Assembly (NCBI GenBank): GCA_002172675.1
Contig: NETF01000181.1
Location: 1 to 44,390, forward strand
Origin: an unicellular cyanobacterium SU3
GTDB lineage: Bacteria; Cyanobacteriota; Cyanobacteriia; Cyanobacteriales; Microcystaceae
Length of the DNA stretch: 44,390 bases
Direction: 5' to 3'
Shown: positions 1 through 7,999 of the stretch, in pieces
How positions within the stretch are numbered: the first letter of the stretch is position 1
How the letters are laid out: each line of letters begins with the position of its first letter
Program-made: the position numbers and the translations under genes
Notes under the pieces: generated by a model
Database searches by the model: none
What the model saw: the letters and a program-made list of their open reading frames with translations, nothing else
Told to the model about the DNA's origin: nothing

Positions 1-127
1 TTAAGTCCAATCTTCTATTATATAAAACAAACTTATGTTTAAGGAGGTTTTTTGGGCTGTTTCAACGTAAATTGGCGATCGCAGATTAACGTTTCGCCTC
101 TCTGAAACTGAGTTTGTGATCTACTGA
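1..127 (+). repeat. Left copy of exact 127-bp terminal inverted repeat
   Basis: Bases 1-127 are the perfect reverse complement of 44264-44390; the match stops abruptly at 128 (g here, a different base in the mirrored position at the right end). The repeat includes one HIP1 octamer at 75-82, so it belongs to or has lived in a cyanobacterial genome. I see no transposase and could not assign it to a known IS end. The length 127 equals a common largest k-mer of de Bruijn assemblers, so the likely meaning is that both contig ends stop inside the same multi-copy repeat, oriented inwards. The boundary at 127 would then be the true edge of that repeat. Confidence 0.95.
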
Positions 128-165
128 GTTTATAATTAATCAAGTTAATTTAAAAAATAGTTAGA

Positions 166-1526
166 ATGTATATAAAAAAATAGAGTTTACTAATTTCAAA
201 GGCTTTCAAGAACTTTCAGTAGAGTTACCCGAAAATTTAGCAGTTTTTATCGGTTGGAATGGTTCGGGGAAAACAACCATTTTAAACGGAATTTATAAAT
301 TCATTTTAGCTTTTATTTATGAACTTATTTCTAATTCAGAAGAAAGACTTAATTATAAAAAATTCCCTGATGAGGGACTTCCCTCAGATCAAGTCCATAA
401 TAATGAAAGAAAATCAAGTATTTTTATAAATATAATTACTGATATTCTGATTAACAAAAATAATGAAATTTCTTGGGTATTAAGTAATAATCAAGGAGTG
501 ATAGAGAATGATTACTTACAATTACATAAATATATAAAAGAATTGAATGAAAATTTTAGACAAGATAGGACATATTCTTTTCCAATTACAGTTTCTTATC
601 AGACAAGTGCATTAATAACACCAGTTTCAAAAATATATAGAGAAGCAAAATTAGAGAGAAATGATAAAACTAATAGTCCTATTTTCTTTTATCAAGGTTT
701 AGCTTATAATGAGCCTCGAATTAATGAACTTAATGATTATAATGGTTTTAAAAAATGGTTTAAAGAGCAAGAAGACTGGGAAAATGCAGCGATTGTTAAA
801 AATCGAGACTTAAATTTTTCTAATAAAAGACTTGAGATAGTAAGAATAGCATTAAAAGAAATTTTAAGCAAACTTGAAAATGCTAACTTTTCTAATTTGC
901 GTGTTTTAAGAACTAAATCTGAACAGTTTTCTTTTTACTCTGTTCCTAGGATCTCAGAATTAACTATTTCCAAAGATGGTATAGAATTAAAACTATCACA
1001 ATTATCAGACGGTGAAAAAAAGTGTATTTTAATTGTAGCAGATATTGCGAGACGATTAGCGATCGCCAATCCTGGTCTAGAGGTTTTTGATGTGTTAAAA
1101 CAAGGAAAAGGAATTATCCTAATTGATGAAATCGAAGCCCATTTACACCCTGGATGGCAAAGATAAATTATTCCAGCATTAACACAAACTTTTCCCAGTT
1201 GTCAATTTATTGTTACCACTCATTCACCTCAAGTATTAAGTAAAGTAAAAAAAGAAAATATTTTTGTCCTAGAAGATGGTAAAGTTTATCCAGTTAGTCA
1301 CACTTACGGGAGAGATTCAAATTCAATTTTATCTGAAATAATGAGAGTACCTGAAAGACCAATTGAAATTAAAGAACAATTAGATCAATGTTTTGATTTA
1401 ATTGATGATAATAAACTAAAAGAAGCAAAAGCAAAGCTTAAAGAATTATCTAATTTATTAGGACATAATGATTCAGAAATTGTCAAAGCAAATACAACGA
1501 TTGACTTTATTAAAAGAGTAGAATGA
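166..1526 (+). pseudogene. ptuA: Septu-type anti-phage ATPase PtuA, broken by frameshift and in-frame stop
   Basis: This encodes an SMC/RecF-like AAA ATPase of about 454 codons, the ATPase of the two-gene Septu defence system. Walker A (GWNGSGKTT, about 255-281), the ABC signature region (LSDGEK, about 1003), Walker B (IILIDEIEAHLHP, about 1111-1150) and the H-loop region (VTTHSPQVL, about 1213) are all present in one frame. There are two lesions. The ATG at 166 reads five codons to a TAG at 181; adding one A to the A7 tract at 174-180 joins it to the long frame and gives the expected start MYIKKIEF. A TAA at 1164-1166 then interrupts the frame just after HLHPGWQR, and the same frame continues with the conserved C-terminus to TGA 1526. 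No other stop occurs, so inactivation looks recent. The stop overlaps the ATG of ptuB. Related retron-associated PtuA proteins exist, but no reverse transcriptase is visible here. Confidence 0.82.
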
Positions 1527-2185
1527 AACATATACAAAAACAAAGCGAACCCTTATCATTATTAGAACATCGTACTCAAACAAATGCAGATTATGATAAT
1601 TATGAAAATAAAGATGATTTACGGTTATCTTTATTAGAATAACAAGGTTATATTTGTTATTATTGTATGCAGAGAATAAAAATTGATGATGTTCAACTAA
1701 TGAACCAGAAAATGAAAATAGAACATTGGCAATGTCAAGATAACTATCCTCATTTACAACTAAATTATAATAATTTATTAGTTGCTTGTTTAGGGAATGA
1801 AGGAAAGCGATCTAAAGAACAACATTGTGATACGAAAAAAGGAAACTTAGATATTAAAATTAATCCGACAGATCAAAATTGCGAGACTTTAATAAAATGT
1901 AGAACTAATGGAAAATTAAAGTCTAGTGATCCTGATATTCAACAAGACTTAAATAAAACATTAAATTTAAACATCGACTTTTTGGTCAAGAATAGAAAAG
2001 AAGCTATTGGCACAGTAATTACTCAACTTAACAGAAGATATCCTAATAAATCTTGGCCTCAAACAGCAATTCAATCATTAATTAATAAGTTAAACTCAAA
2101 AGATGAAAATGGATACTATAGTGAATATTGTGGTGCAGTTATAATCTATTTGCGAACCAAAAAGAAAAATGGTGATAAAATTTGA
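1523..2185 (+). pseudogene. ptuB: Septu-type HNH nuclease PtuB (TIGR02646 family), interrupted by in-frame TAA
   Basis: The ATG at 1523 overlaps the ptuA stop as ATGA, the usual coupling of this pair. After 39 codons a TAA at 1640-1642 interrupts the frame; the same frame continues with QGYICYYC and runs to 2185. The continuation shows the family's zinc/HNH features: a CYYC pair, the EHW motif, NLLVACLGN, a second HCDTKKGN region and a conserved C-terminal part. Restoring the stop to Glu or Gln would give a protein of about 220 residues, the normal size. PtuB is the predicted DNA nuclease that PtuA activates. A shortened protein could start at ATG 1667, but it would lose the first zinc-ligand Cys pair, so function is unlikely. 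Confidence 0.82.
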
Positions 2186-2293
2186 GAATCAAAAAACAAT
2201 TAATATTAACTAGAAAACCATGTTTTATCTAATTTATGCTAAAATAATTAGTGATAAATTTATTTTTAAGTTTAAAATTTTTAGGGAATACCA

Positions 2294-2584
2294 ATGAAAC
2301 GGGATGAGGTACTTAAAATTATAGCAAAACATCGAGAACAATTAGAAAAATTGGGGGTCAAATCTTTGTCTTTATTTGGTTCAGTAGCAAGAGATGAAGC
2401 TGGCCCTGATAGTGATGTAGATTTCTTAGTAGAATTTAATCGAGCAATCGGATTATTCGAGTTTATAGAAATCCGACTTTATTTACAAGATATTCTCAAC
2501 TGTTCAGTAGATTTAGGAACTGAAAACGCTTTAAAAGAAAATTTACGAGAACCTGTATTAAAGGATGTAATCAATGCCTTCTAG
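2294..2584 (+). CDS. mntA: MntA-type antitoxin nucleotidyltransferase
   Basis: A 96-residue minimal nucleotidyltransferase. The catalytic motif is complete: GSVARDEAGPDSDVDF (residues 29-44) contains the GS pair and the DxD metal ligands, and a third acidic residue lies in the CSVDLGT segment. In characterised MntA/HepT pairs the antitoxin inactivates the toxin by adding AMP units to a tyrosine. Its 3' end overlaps the hepT start by 11 bases, so the two are translationally coupled. Just upstream, CTAATT at 2230-2235 is mirrored by AATTAG at 2246-2251 around an AT-rich, -10-like stretch, a possible autoregulatory site (weak). Confidence 0.88.
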   Translation: MKRDEVLKIIAKHREQLEKLGVKSLSLFGSVARDEAGPDSDVDFLVEFNRAIGLFEFIEIRLYLQDILNCSVDLGTENALKENLREPVLKDVINAF

Positions 2585-2930
2585 AGAATGGCCGCTGCGT
2601 ATTCAAGACATTATGGAATCTATTGATGACATTTTGCAACGCACAGCTAATATGACCTTTGAAGACTTTAGCAACAATCGGACAATTATTAAAGCTGTTC
2701 TCTATGATTTTTGTATTATTGGTGAGGCAGCCAGAAATATTCCCAGTGAAATACAGTTACGTTATCCTCATATTCCTTGGCGTTTGATGGGAGATATGCG
2801 AAACATTATATTCCATGAATATTTTCAGGTAGAATTACCACTTATTTGGCGGACAATTCAAAATAATTTAACTGCTTTACATTTACAATTACAGGAACTC
2901 TTAGACCAAGAAAATAGTTCTTCGTCTTAA
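2574..2930 (+). CDS. hepT: HepT-type toxin (DUF86, HEPN RNase)
   Basis: A 118-residue HEPN-domain protein of the DUF86/HepT family. The active-site signature R-x4-H-x-Y is seen as RNIIFHEY (about residues 76-83), which in HepT toxins carries both the RNase residues and the tyrosine that MntA modifies. The rest is all-helical, with conserved IIGEAARNIP and YPHIPWRLMGDMRN segments. It starts inside the last codons of mntA. Both partners look intact, unlike the Septu pair immediately upstream. The toxin would act on RNA in the cytoplasm when antitoxin activity drops. Confidence 0.88.
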   Translation: MPSREWPLRIQDIMESIDDILQRTANMTFEDFSNNRTIIKAVLYDFCIIGEAARNIPSEIQLRYPHIPWRLMGDMRNIIFHEYFQVELPLIWRTIQNNLTALHLQLQELLDQENSSSS

Positions 2931-2974
2931 CATACATCCTCCTATGAAAAAAGACCCTACATAATTTCTACTTC

Positions 2975-3655
2975 TTAAACCAGTAATCCTTCAAATAAAA
3001 TACGTCCTTCTGTTGCCCTTGTCAGAGAGTCTGAAGCCCTTTCTGGATGAGGCATCATCCCTAAAATATTGCCCTGTTTATTGCTAATTCCAGCAATATT
3101 AGATAACGATCCATTAGGGTTACTCTCTTCGCTTATTTCCCCTGATACATTGCAGTAACGAAAGACAATTTGATTATTATCTTCTAACCCTTTAATAGTG
3201 TCTTCATCCCCATAATAACGCCCTTCTCCGTGAGCAACGGGTAGGGTAATTACTTGTTGAGAATTGTATTTTTTTGTCCAAGATAATTGATTATTTTCTA
3301 CTCTTACAGGAACGCGATCGCAGATAAAATGTAAATCTCGGTTACGAATTAAAGCGCCGGGTAATAATCCCACTTCAGTTAACACTTGAAACCCATTACA
3401 GATCCCTAACACTAATTTACCTTGGTTAGCGTGTTCGATCACCGATCGCATAATAGGGGAAAAACGGGCGATCGCGCCACATCTGAGATAGTCCCCATAA
3501 CTAAACCCTCCAGGAATGACCATAACATCAATATCGCTGATATCGGTGTCTTGATGCCAAATCATACGGGTTGGTTGATCGAGTAACCCTTCTGTTACCG
3601 TAGCAAGATCGCGATCACAGTTTGATCCCGGGAAAACAATGACACCAAACTTCAT
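2975..3655 (-). CDS. purQ: Phosphoribosylformylglycinamidine synthase subunit PurQ
   Basis: The glutaminase subunit of FGAM synthase (purine biosynthesis, fourth step); it supplies ammonia to PurL in the PurLQS complex. It is 226 residues, the normal length. The class I glutamine amidotransferase features are clear: N-terminal VIVFPGSNCDRD, oxyanion-region GGFSYGDYLR, nucleophile Cys in LGICNGFQ (about residue 86) and the His-Glu pair in MMPHPER near the C-terminus. It overlaps purS by four bases (start ATG of purQ within the purS stop), so the two are co-translated. purL is not in the window. Confidence 0.97.
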   Translation of the reverse strand: MKFGVIVFPGSNCDRDLATVTEGLLDQPTRMIWHQDTDISDIDVMVIPGGFSYGDYLRCGAIARFSPIMRSVIEHANQGKLVLGICNGFQVLTEVGLLPGALIRNRDLHFICDRVPVRVENNQLSWTKKYNSQQVITLPVAHGEGRYYGDEDTIKGLEDNNQIVFRYCNVSGEISEESNPNGSLSNIAGISNKQGNILGMMPHPERASDSLTRATEGRILFEGLLV

Positions 3656-3930
3656 GATTCACTCCCAGTGGTTTCTAATGCAGTGATTTCATAACAATAA
3701 TTTTCGATGACGGGGTTAGCGAGAAGGCGATCGCACATTTCGTCTGCTTGGGTTTCGGCATGAGCTTGATCGTTAGCTGTCATGGTAAGCTCAATATACT
3801 TACCAATTCTTACTTTTTCGACTCCTTCATATCCTAGCTGATGAAGTCCTGATTGTACGGCAACACCAGCCGGATCTAAAACCGATGGTCTGAGGGTAAC
3901 ATAAATGCGACAATGGTATTCTTGAGACAT
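3652..3930 (-). CDS. purS: Phosphoribosylformylglycinamidine synthase subunit PurS
   Basis: The small bridging subunit of the PurLQS complex, which helps carry ammonia from PurQ to PurL. At 92 residues it is slightly longer than the typical 80-90. The family pattern is visible: an N-terminal beta strand (CRIYVTLRPSVLDPAG), then LGYEGVEKVRIGKYIEL and the C-terminal ADEMCDRLLANPVIENYCYEI segments. It is first in a purS-purQ operon that is divergent from zur; only 32 bases separate the two start codons, so their promoters must overlap. Confidence 0.96.
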   Translation of the reverse strand: MSQEYHCRIYVTLRPSVLDPAGVAVQSGLHQLGYEGVEKVRIGKYIELTMTANDQAHAETQADEMCDRLLANPVIENYCYEITALETTGSES

Positions 3931-3962
3931 TGGCAGTCAGTGATTAAGCTATATTTTCAATT

Positions 3963-4349
3963 ATGAAACGTACTCGTTCTCAGGCTAATATTGTTCATGT
4001 CCTAAAATCCTTAACTCATCCTATTTCGGCCCAAGATTTGTACATAGAAATGAAAAATCGGGATTTAGGGTTAGGACTAGCTACAGTTTATCGCAGTTTG
4101 GAAGCATTAAAGCTAGAGGGTGAGGTACAAGTCAGACAGTTACCCAATGGTGAGGCTGTTTATAGTTTAGTCCATGAGGATCAACATCATTTGACTTGTG
4201 TTAATTGTGGCCAATCTTTCCCCATTGATCAATGTCCCGTTCATGACTTAGAACAAAAGTTAGAAACTTCTCATCACTTTAAAGTTTATTATCATACTTT
4301 AGAGTTTTTTGGTTTGTGTCATTTATGTCAAACAGGAATAGAAGGTTAG
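3963..4349 (+). CDS. zur: Fur-family metalloregulator, probably zinc regulator Zur (FurB)
   Basis: A 128-residue Fur-family repressor. Residues 1-75 form the winged helix (ISAQDLYIEM, then GLATVYRSLEALKLEGEV, the family's recognition-helix signature). The C-terminal part has the HHLTC region and two structural zinc Cys pairs, CVNC and CHLC. The stretch around CPVHDLEQKL and YYHTLEFFGLC resembles cyanobacterial Zur/FurB as I remember it, more than iron Fur or PerR, so Zur is the best call. It is divergent from purS and its stop is 22 bases from the convergent DUF1350 gene. No clear Zur box was seen in the short upstream gap. Confidence 0.8.
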   Translation: MKRTRSQANIVHVLKSLTHPISAQDLYIEMKNRDLGLGLATVYRSLEALKLEGEVQVRQLPNGEAVYSLVHEDQHHLTCVNCGQSFPIDQCPVHDLEQKLETSHHFKVYYHTLEFFGLCHLCQTGIEG

Positions 4350-4370
4350 GGATTATGATTAACACTGATA

Positions 4371-5306
4371 TCAGGAATCTAGAATAGAATCTATTGAATC
4401 AGCAAGGGTTTCAGTTGAAATGTTCGTAGGTTGCAAATGTGATCCCTCCATATCTTGTAAAACTTCGGGATTAATTGGAATGCCACTGGCAATCAATTCT
4501 TGAATCTTATTAACAATAAATTCGGGATCGTCAATAGCAATACAATCATTTTTAAAGCGAATTAAGCCCATCAAATTGAAAAATCCTCGTGTGTTATTGA
4601 TTAAGCATTGTGTCGCCTTTTGGTTAGGAAATACCAGCTTCTCTGATAATGGATTAACAAGACTAAAGGATGAGTTAAGCGCATCCACGGAATTATTAAA
4701 TTTGGGGGCTAACAATACCGATCTTTGATCGCGAATGAAAAAATCTTGTCCAAACACTGCTGGTGTCCCGTCAAGTTGTTGATCAGCTGTTTCCCTAGCT
4801 TGATCTCCTCTTTGGATATCGGCGATCGCTTTATCAAAACCTTTATTCAAACACTGACGCAAAATTTGGTCCCTAACTTGAATATTACCATTACTCAAAA
4901 TTTCTAATAAAACAACATATTTACCGCCTAAACTATGGCCAACCCAAGCGTAGTTTTTATGGTTAGCGTAAAAAGAGCGTATTTCTTCAGAGATTCCATA
5001 ATTATTTGCGTTTTTTAGCAATTGAACTCTTAATGAATACTGTTCTTCTAGCAAAGATACGGCTACGGATAAGTGATCAAACTCAAAAGGATTTAGGGGA
5101 AAACGATAAATGAAAAGAGTATAACCTTTTTGATATAGATTTTCTAGAAGGGAATAATAATATTGAATAGGGAAAGAACCGAAAACAAAAGCACCAATAA
5201 ATTGAATTACCCCTTTAGGTTGAGGATGTAAAGCCACCTGACTTTTAGAAATTTTTCTAAATTTAATATCTGGTGTTTTATTTGATGTGTCCACAGGGTT
5301 AACCAT
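4371..5306 (-). CDS. DUF1350 family alpha/beta-hydrolase-like protein
   Basis: A 311-residue protein of the DUF1350 family found in cyanobacteria and plastids; its function is not established. The N-terminal segment QPKGVIQFIGAFVFGSFP matches the family start, and GHSLGGKY (about residues 123-130) looks like an alpha/beta-hydrolase nucleophile elbow with Ser in the middle. A clear Asp/His triad could not be assigned by eye. There is no signal peptide. A purine-rich AAGGAAAA lies just before the ATG at 5306. It is convergent with zur. Confidence 0.75.
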   Translation of the reverse strand: MVNPVDTSNKTPDIKFRKISKSQVALHPQPKGVIQFIGAFVFGSFPIQYYYSLLENLYQKGYTLFIYRFPLNPFEFDHLSVAVSLLEEQYSLRVQLLKNANNYGISEEIRSFYANHKNYAWVGHSLGGKYVVLLEILSNGNIQVRDQILRQCLNKGFDKAIADIQRGDQARETADQQLDGTPAVFGQDFFIRDQRSVLLAPKFNNSVDALNSSFSLVNPLSEKLVFPNQKATQCLINNTRGFFNLMGLIRFKNDCIAIDDPEFIVNKIQELIASGIPINPEVLQDMEGSHLQPTNISTETLADSIDSILDS

Positions 5307-5642
5307 AATTTTTCCTTGATTTTCTTGAGATTTTCCCGTGAGTTTAGCCTTAATAACAGGAACATTTTAGAACAGGTAATAGGCTAATCAAATTAGGATC
5401 TTTTTGAAAAAATTACAGCAGTTTACGACTTTATACTTTATAAGGTACAAAAAGTTATCTCTATAAGAAAAAGGGAACAGATGATTCATCTAGAGTGTAC
5501 TTTAATAACTTGCAAATTGCTGTAATAAAGCGGTTAGGGATTTACTCACTTGGTAAAAATGGCTTGAAGAAGCATCAATCAACCATTACAACAATTTATT
5601 TTGTCAATCACAAAATAGAAAAAACTTAGTACAATCTACGAA
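5307..5642. other. Intergenic stretch, no gene seen
   Basis: An AT-rich, 336-base gap between two minus-strand genes. It should hold the promoter and leader of the DUF1350 gene. I saw no open frame with a start and Shine-Dalgarno sequence on either strand, and no strong hairpin. Confidence 0.5.
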
Positions 5643-6266
5643 CTAACTTGAAAAAATTTCTAGCAAGCTTCCTCCCTTAGCTGTAGGAAGAGAATAAGCG
5701 ATTTGATCTAAATTTTGCTCAGAGGCTAAACTTAGTTCTGCTTCACGATCAACCGTTCCATCCGAATTAGTAGGAATATCTAATTGGTAAAAAGTTCCTC
5801 GCTGTTCTGGCGTTGCTAAAATCTTAGCAATCTTAGGACTCTTTTGACTACGCATATATTCAATTTCAACATAACCCCGAATCTCAATTTCACTTTCGGA
5901 AAGCTTATTCAATAATTTAAAAGGATTAGGTTGTACCAGAAGTAAACCTGTGTCTTTTGGAGGAAGAGTTAATACAATAGAACGCTTATCTGTAGAGATG
6001 GCAGTGATCGAAAGTGGTTTATTGGTACCATCTGCATCAAAAAAGGAACTAACGACACCCTCGTCAAACTTGTCTTCAGCATTAGCAGTTACCACAGTAA
6101 AGATAAGTTTCAAATCCACTGCGTTATCTTCGTCTAAATTAGAAAGTGTCAGAAAATATCCTTGTAAAACCTCTCTACTAATCGGTTTTAACTGTTCGAT
6201 AATTGGATTGGGAATTCTTGGTAATTGAGCTACATTACTCAGTAATTCAAAGGTTGAAAGAAACAT
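5643..6266 (-). CDS. Cyanobacterial protein of unknown function, 207 residues
   Basis: I do not recognise a family. It has no signal peptide, membrane segment or coiled coil. The sequence alternates short beta-prone segments (LKLIFTVVTAN, RSIVLTLPPKDTGLLLVQP, EIEIRGYVEIEYM) with acidic, polar loops, which suggests a beta-sandwich-like soluble domain at about residues 40-160. The C-terminal 25 residues are Ser/Ala-rich. It stands alone, with gaps of over 300 bases on both sides, so it is probably monocistronic. Codon use and composition match the neighbours. Confidence 0.6.
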   Translation of the reverse strand: MFLSTFELLSNVAQLPRIPNPIIEQLKPISREVLQGYFLTLSNLDEDNAVDLKLIFTVVTANAEDKFDEGVVSSFFDADGTNKPLSITAISTDKRSIVLTLPPKDTGLLLVQPNPFKLLNKLSESEIEIRGYVEIEYMRSQKSPKIAKILATPEQRGTFYQLDIPTNSDGTVDREAELSLASEQNLDQIAYSLPTAKGGSLLEIFSS

Positions 6267-6526
6267 AGGCTGATTGAGTCAATCTACTCAATTCAAAACA
6301 ACAATCTCATTATTTCAGAAGAAATCATATTTAATCAGTTAAAGTTACATTAATTAGTTAAATTTAACTTAAATTGAGAATAATAAACAATATAGAACTT
6401 TAAGCAATAAAAATTGATACTTAAATCTTATTTTTCTAGGATTTTTGCGAACTTTGAGAAAATATACCTTAAACTAAGGTACGACAGAGCAAATAGTTCA
6501 GCCTCACCCTTAAGACATAAAAAAAT

Positions 6527-6553
6527 AAAGCTGATTACAACTTAATCAGCTTT
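6527..6553 (-). terminator. Rho-independent terminator-like hairpin
   Basis: An 11-bp perfect stem (6527-6537 with 6543-6553) closes a 5-base loop. On the minus strand it is followed by a T-rich run (complement of the A tract at 6518-6525), and it lies 38 bases after the stop of the DUF1232 gene, which it should terminate. The rest of the 6267-6591 gap is AT-rich and shows no gene. Confidence 0.75.
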
Positions 6554-6591
6554 TGAAACCTCTACAATTAGGTTAGTTATCGATTGTTTAG

Positions 6592-6885
6592 TTATGAAAC
6601 AGGTTCGACATCAATCGTTTGTTCTTTGTTGAATTGATCTTCTTGGGTAATAGATGATTTATTACCTTTTTGACGATGTTCCAAAAATAAAGTGGATAAT
6701 TCACCGACTAATAAAGATAAAATGAGTCCGTCATCAATCCAACCTAAAATAGGAATAAAATCCGGTGCAATGTCAAAGGGAAGTAATAAGTAAGCAACGG
6801 TTCCTAGAATAATAAACCAACGATATTTAGGATGTTGTATTTTGGATCGATACCAGTTGTAAAAGGATTTAACAATAGAATCCAT
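6592..6885 (-). CDS. YkvA/DUF1232 family small membrane protein
   Basis: A 97-residue protein with the DUF1232 core at residues 23-60: YLLLPFDIAPDFIPILGWIDDGLIL, where the P-x-D-x-x-P-D-x-x-P pattern and the DD pair are the family signature. One or two hydrophobic helices anchor it in a membrane; residues 70-97 are polar and acidic. The family's biochemical role is not known. It is followed by its own terminator at 6527-6553. Confidence 0.82.
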   Translation of the reverse strand: MDSIVKSFYNWYRSKIQHPKYRWFIILGTVAYLLLPFDIAPDFIPILGWIDDGLILSLLVGELSTLFLEHRQKGNKSSITQEDQFNKEQTIDVEPVS

Positions 6886-6985
6886 AAATGTTTCCGCAAC
6901 GTTTTAACTATTATTAGTTTGCCATTTATTAATCGTCATAACCAAGGGTTGATTACCGATCCTTTTTGTAGGGTTTATCTTTTTT

Positions 6986-7061
6986 ATAGGTGACAGTTTA
7001 TCAACTGTCCTATTAGTTTTCAAAGAGATCAGTAGGAATCAATAAATTTATGAATTCCTAC
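6986..7061. other. Two hairpins between two small membrane-protein genes
   Basis: GACAGTT/AACTGTC (6992-6998 with 7003-7009, 4-base loop) and GTAGGAAT/ATTCCTAC (7032-7039 with 7054-7061). They lie downstream of the 7128-7550 gene and upstream of the DUF1232 gene, both on the minus strand, so they could terminate the former or form a leader structure for the latter. Neither has a long T tract. Confidence 0.35.
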
Positions 7062-7127
7062 TATTATTCGCATTTTTTTGCTCAAAACGTCAGTTAATTA
7101 TGGCTTATTTTTTGAAGATTATCTTTT

Positions 7128-7550
7128 CTAATCAACACTAGGAGAGATACGAAAAGCTTGTTTAACGTTAGGTTGATAGAGATAATAAAGAATGAAACCA
7201 GCTATTCCTAAGCTAATCAGTGATCCGATGATATTTTTACCATTTAAAAGACTGGTAACGTAGGTGAGTGCATAGACAAACTGAATAACAACAGCCATAG
7301 CCCAAGCCCAATTTTTCATGGCAAATAAACCATAACTAACCCCTAATGAGAGAATACTATTAACTAAACCGATGATAGCAGTAATTACCATGACAAAACT
7401 GGTTCCAGTAAAGTCTGCTTGTCCGGCTAAAAACCCTCCTACTGTTCCTATACTACCAAATAATAAAAAAAGTAAACTAGAAATAATTCCTAGTATTCCA
7501 CCGAGTAAGCTAAGAATAGCTAAAATAATCACACCTTTAGGACGTTCCAT
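7128..7550 (-). CDS. Small four-helix membrane protein, unknown function
   Basis: About 140 residues with four hydrophobic helices separated by short loops, and a C-terminal YYLYQPNVKQAF motif that recurs in cyanobacterial membrane proteins of this size. No catalytic motif is seen. I place the start at the ATG ending at 7550 because AAGGAG lies nine bases before it; the upstream ATG at 7571 has no such site and would make the Shine-Dalgarno sequence part of the coding region. The gene stands alone on the minus strand. Confidence 0.7.
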   Translation of the reverse strand: MERPKGVIILAILSLLGGILGIISSLLFLLFGSIGTVGGFLAGQADFTGTSFVMVITAIIGLVNSILSLGVSYGLFAMKNWAWAMAVVIQFVYALTYVTSLLNGKNIIGSLISLGIAGFILYYLYQPNVKQAFRISPSVD

Positions 7551-7632
7551 GTTTAATGACTCCTTATCCATGAAAATGATACTAATCTATAGTAACAAGT
7601 AATTTAGCTACTAAGTGACTATTGAATTGATT

Positions 7633-7827
7633 CTAGAGGTAAACAATAATAGGTTGTGTCAATTCTCTCTGTTCATCTTCTAATTTTAATGCTTTTGTGA
7701 TTTCCTATTGAATGGCTTTTGTAAGAGCTACTATTTGATAAGCTAAATCATAATAATTATTGATAACTTTTTCAGCAAAATTGAGAAAAGATAAGATGAA
7801 CTCTTCTGTTTTAAGAGATGTTATCTA
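7633..7827 (-). pseudogene. Possible C-terminal relic of a lost gene
   Basis: On the minus strand a frame opens after a TAG at 7825-7827 and reads about 38 protein-like, helical residues (including FILSFLNFAEKVINNYYDL), then a TAG, then 24 further plausible residues to a final TAG at 7633-7635. There is no start codon with a ribosome site. It looks like the decayed 3' end of a gene. I cannot name the family. Random coding-like sequence is possible. Confidence 0.3.
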
Positions 7828-7844
7828 GCGATCCACAGATTGAG

Positions 7845-7865
7845 CAGTGAACAGTAAACAGTTAA
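7845..7865 (+). repeat. Degenerate 7-bp tandem repeat
   Basis: Three heptamers in a row: CAGTGAA, CAGTAAA, CAGTTAA. A related stretch with cagtaa units lies at about 7957-7970. Both sit in the 428-base gap before argJ and belong to the same degenerate heptamer family as the tracts at 10734, 23234 and others. Confidence 0.6.
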
Positions 7866-7999
7866 TAAAGAAAAAGGAAGAGAACCCGAAAAGCTTTAAA
7901 CAAACCCTTAATATAGATCGAGTTGTGATCTCCACAGACAAGACAGCGATCGCACAGTAACAGTAAGCAATAAATATTACCAGAGGACTTTGATTAACT

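Noticed and set aside
1164-1642. TAA recoded as an amino acid in the Septu pair
   Set aside because: Most other genes in the window end with TAA, and ptuA also has a frameshift that recoding cannot explain.
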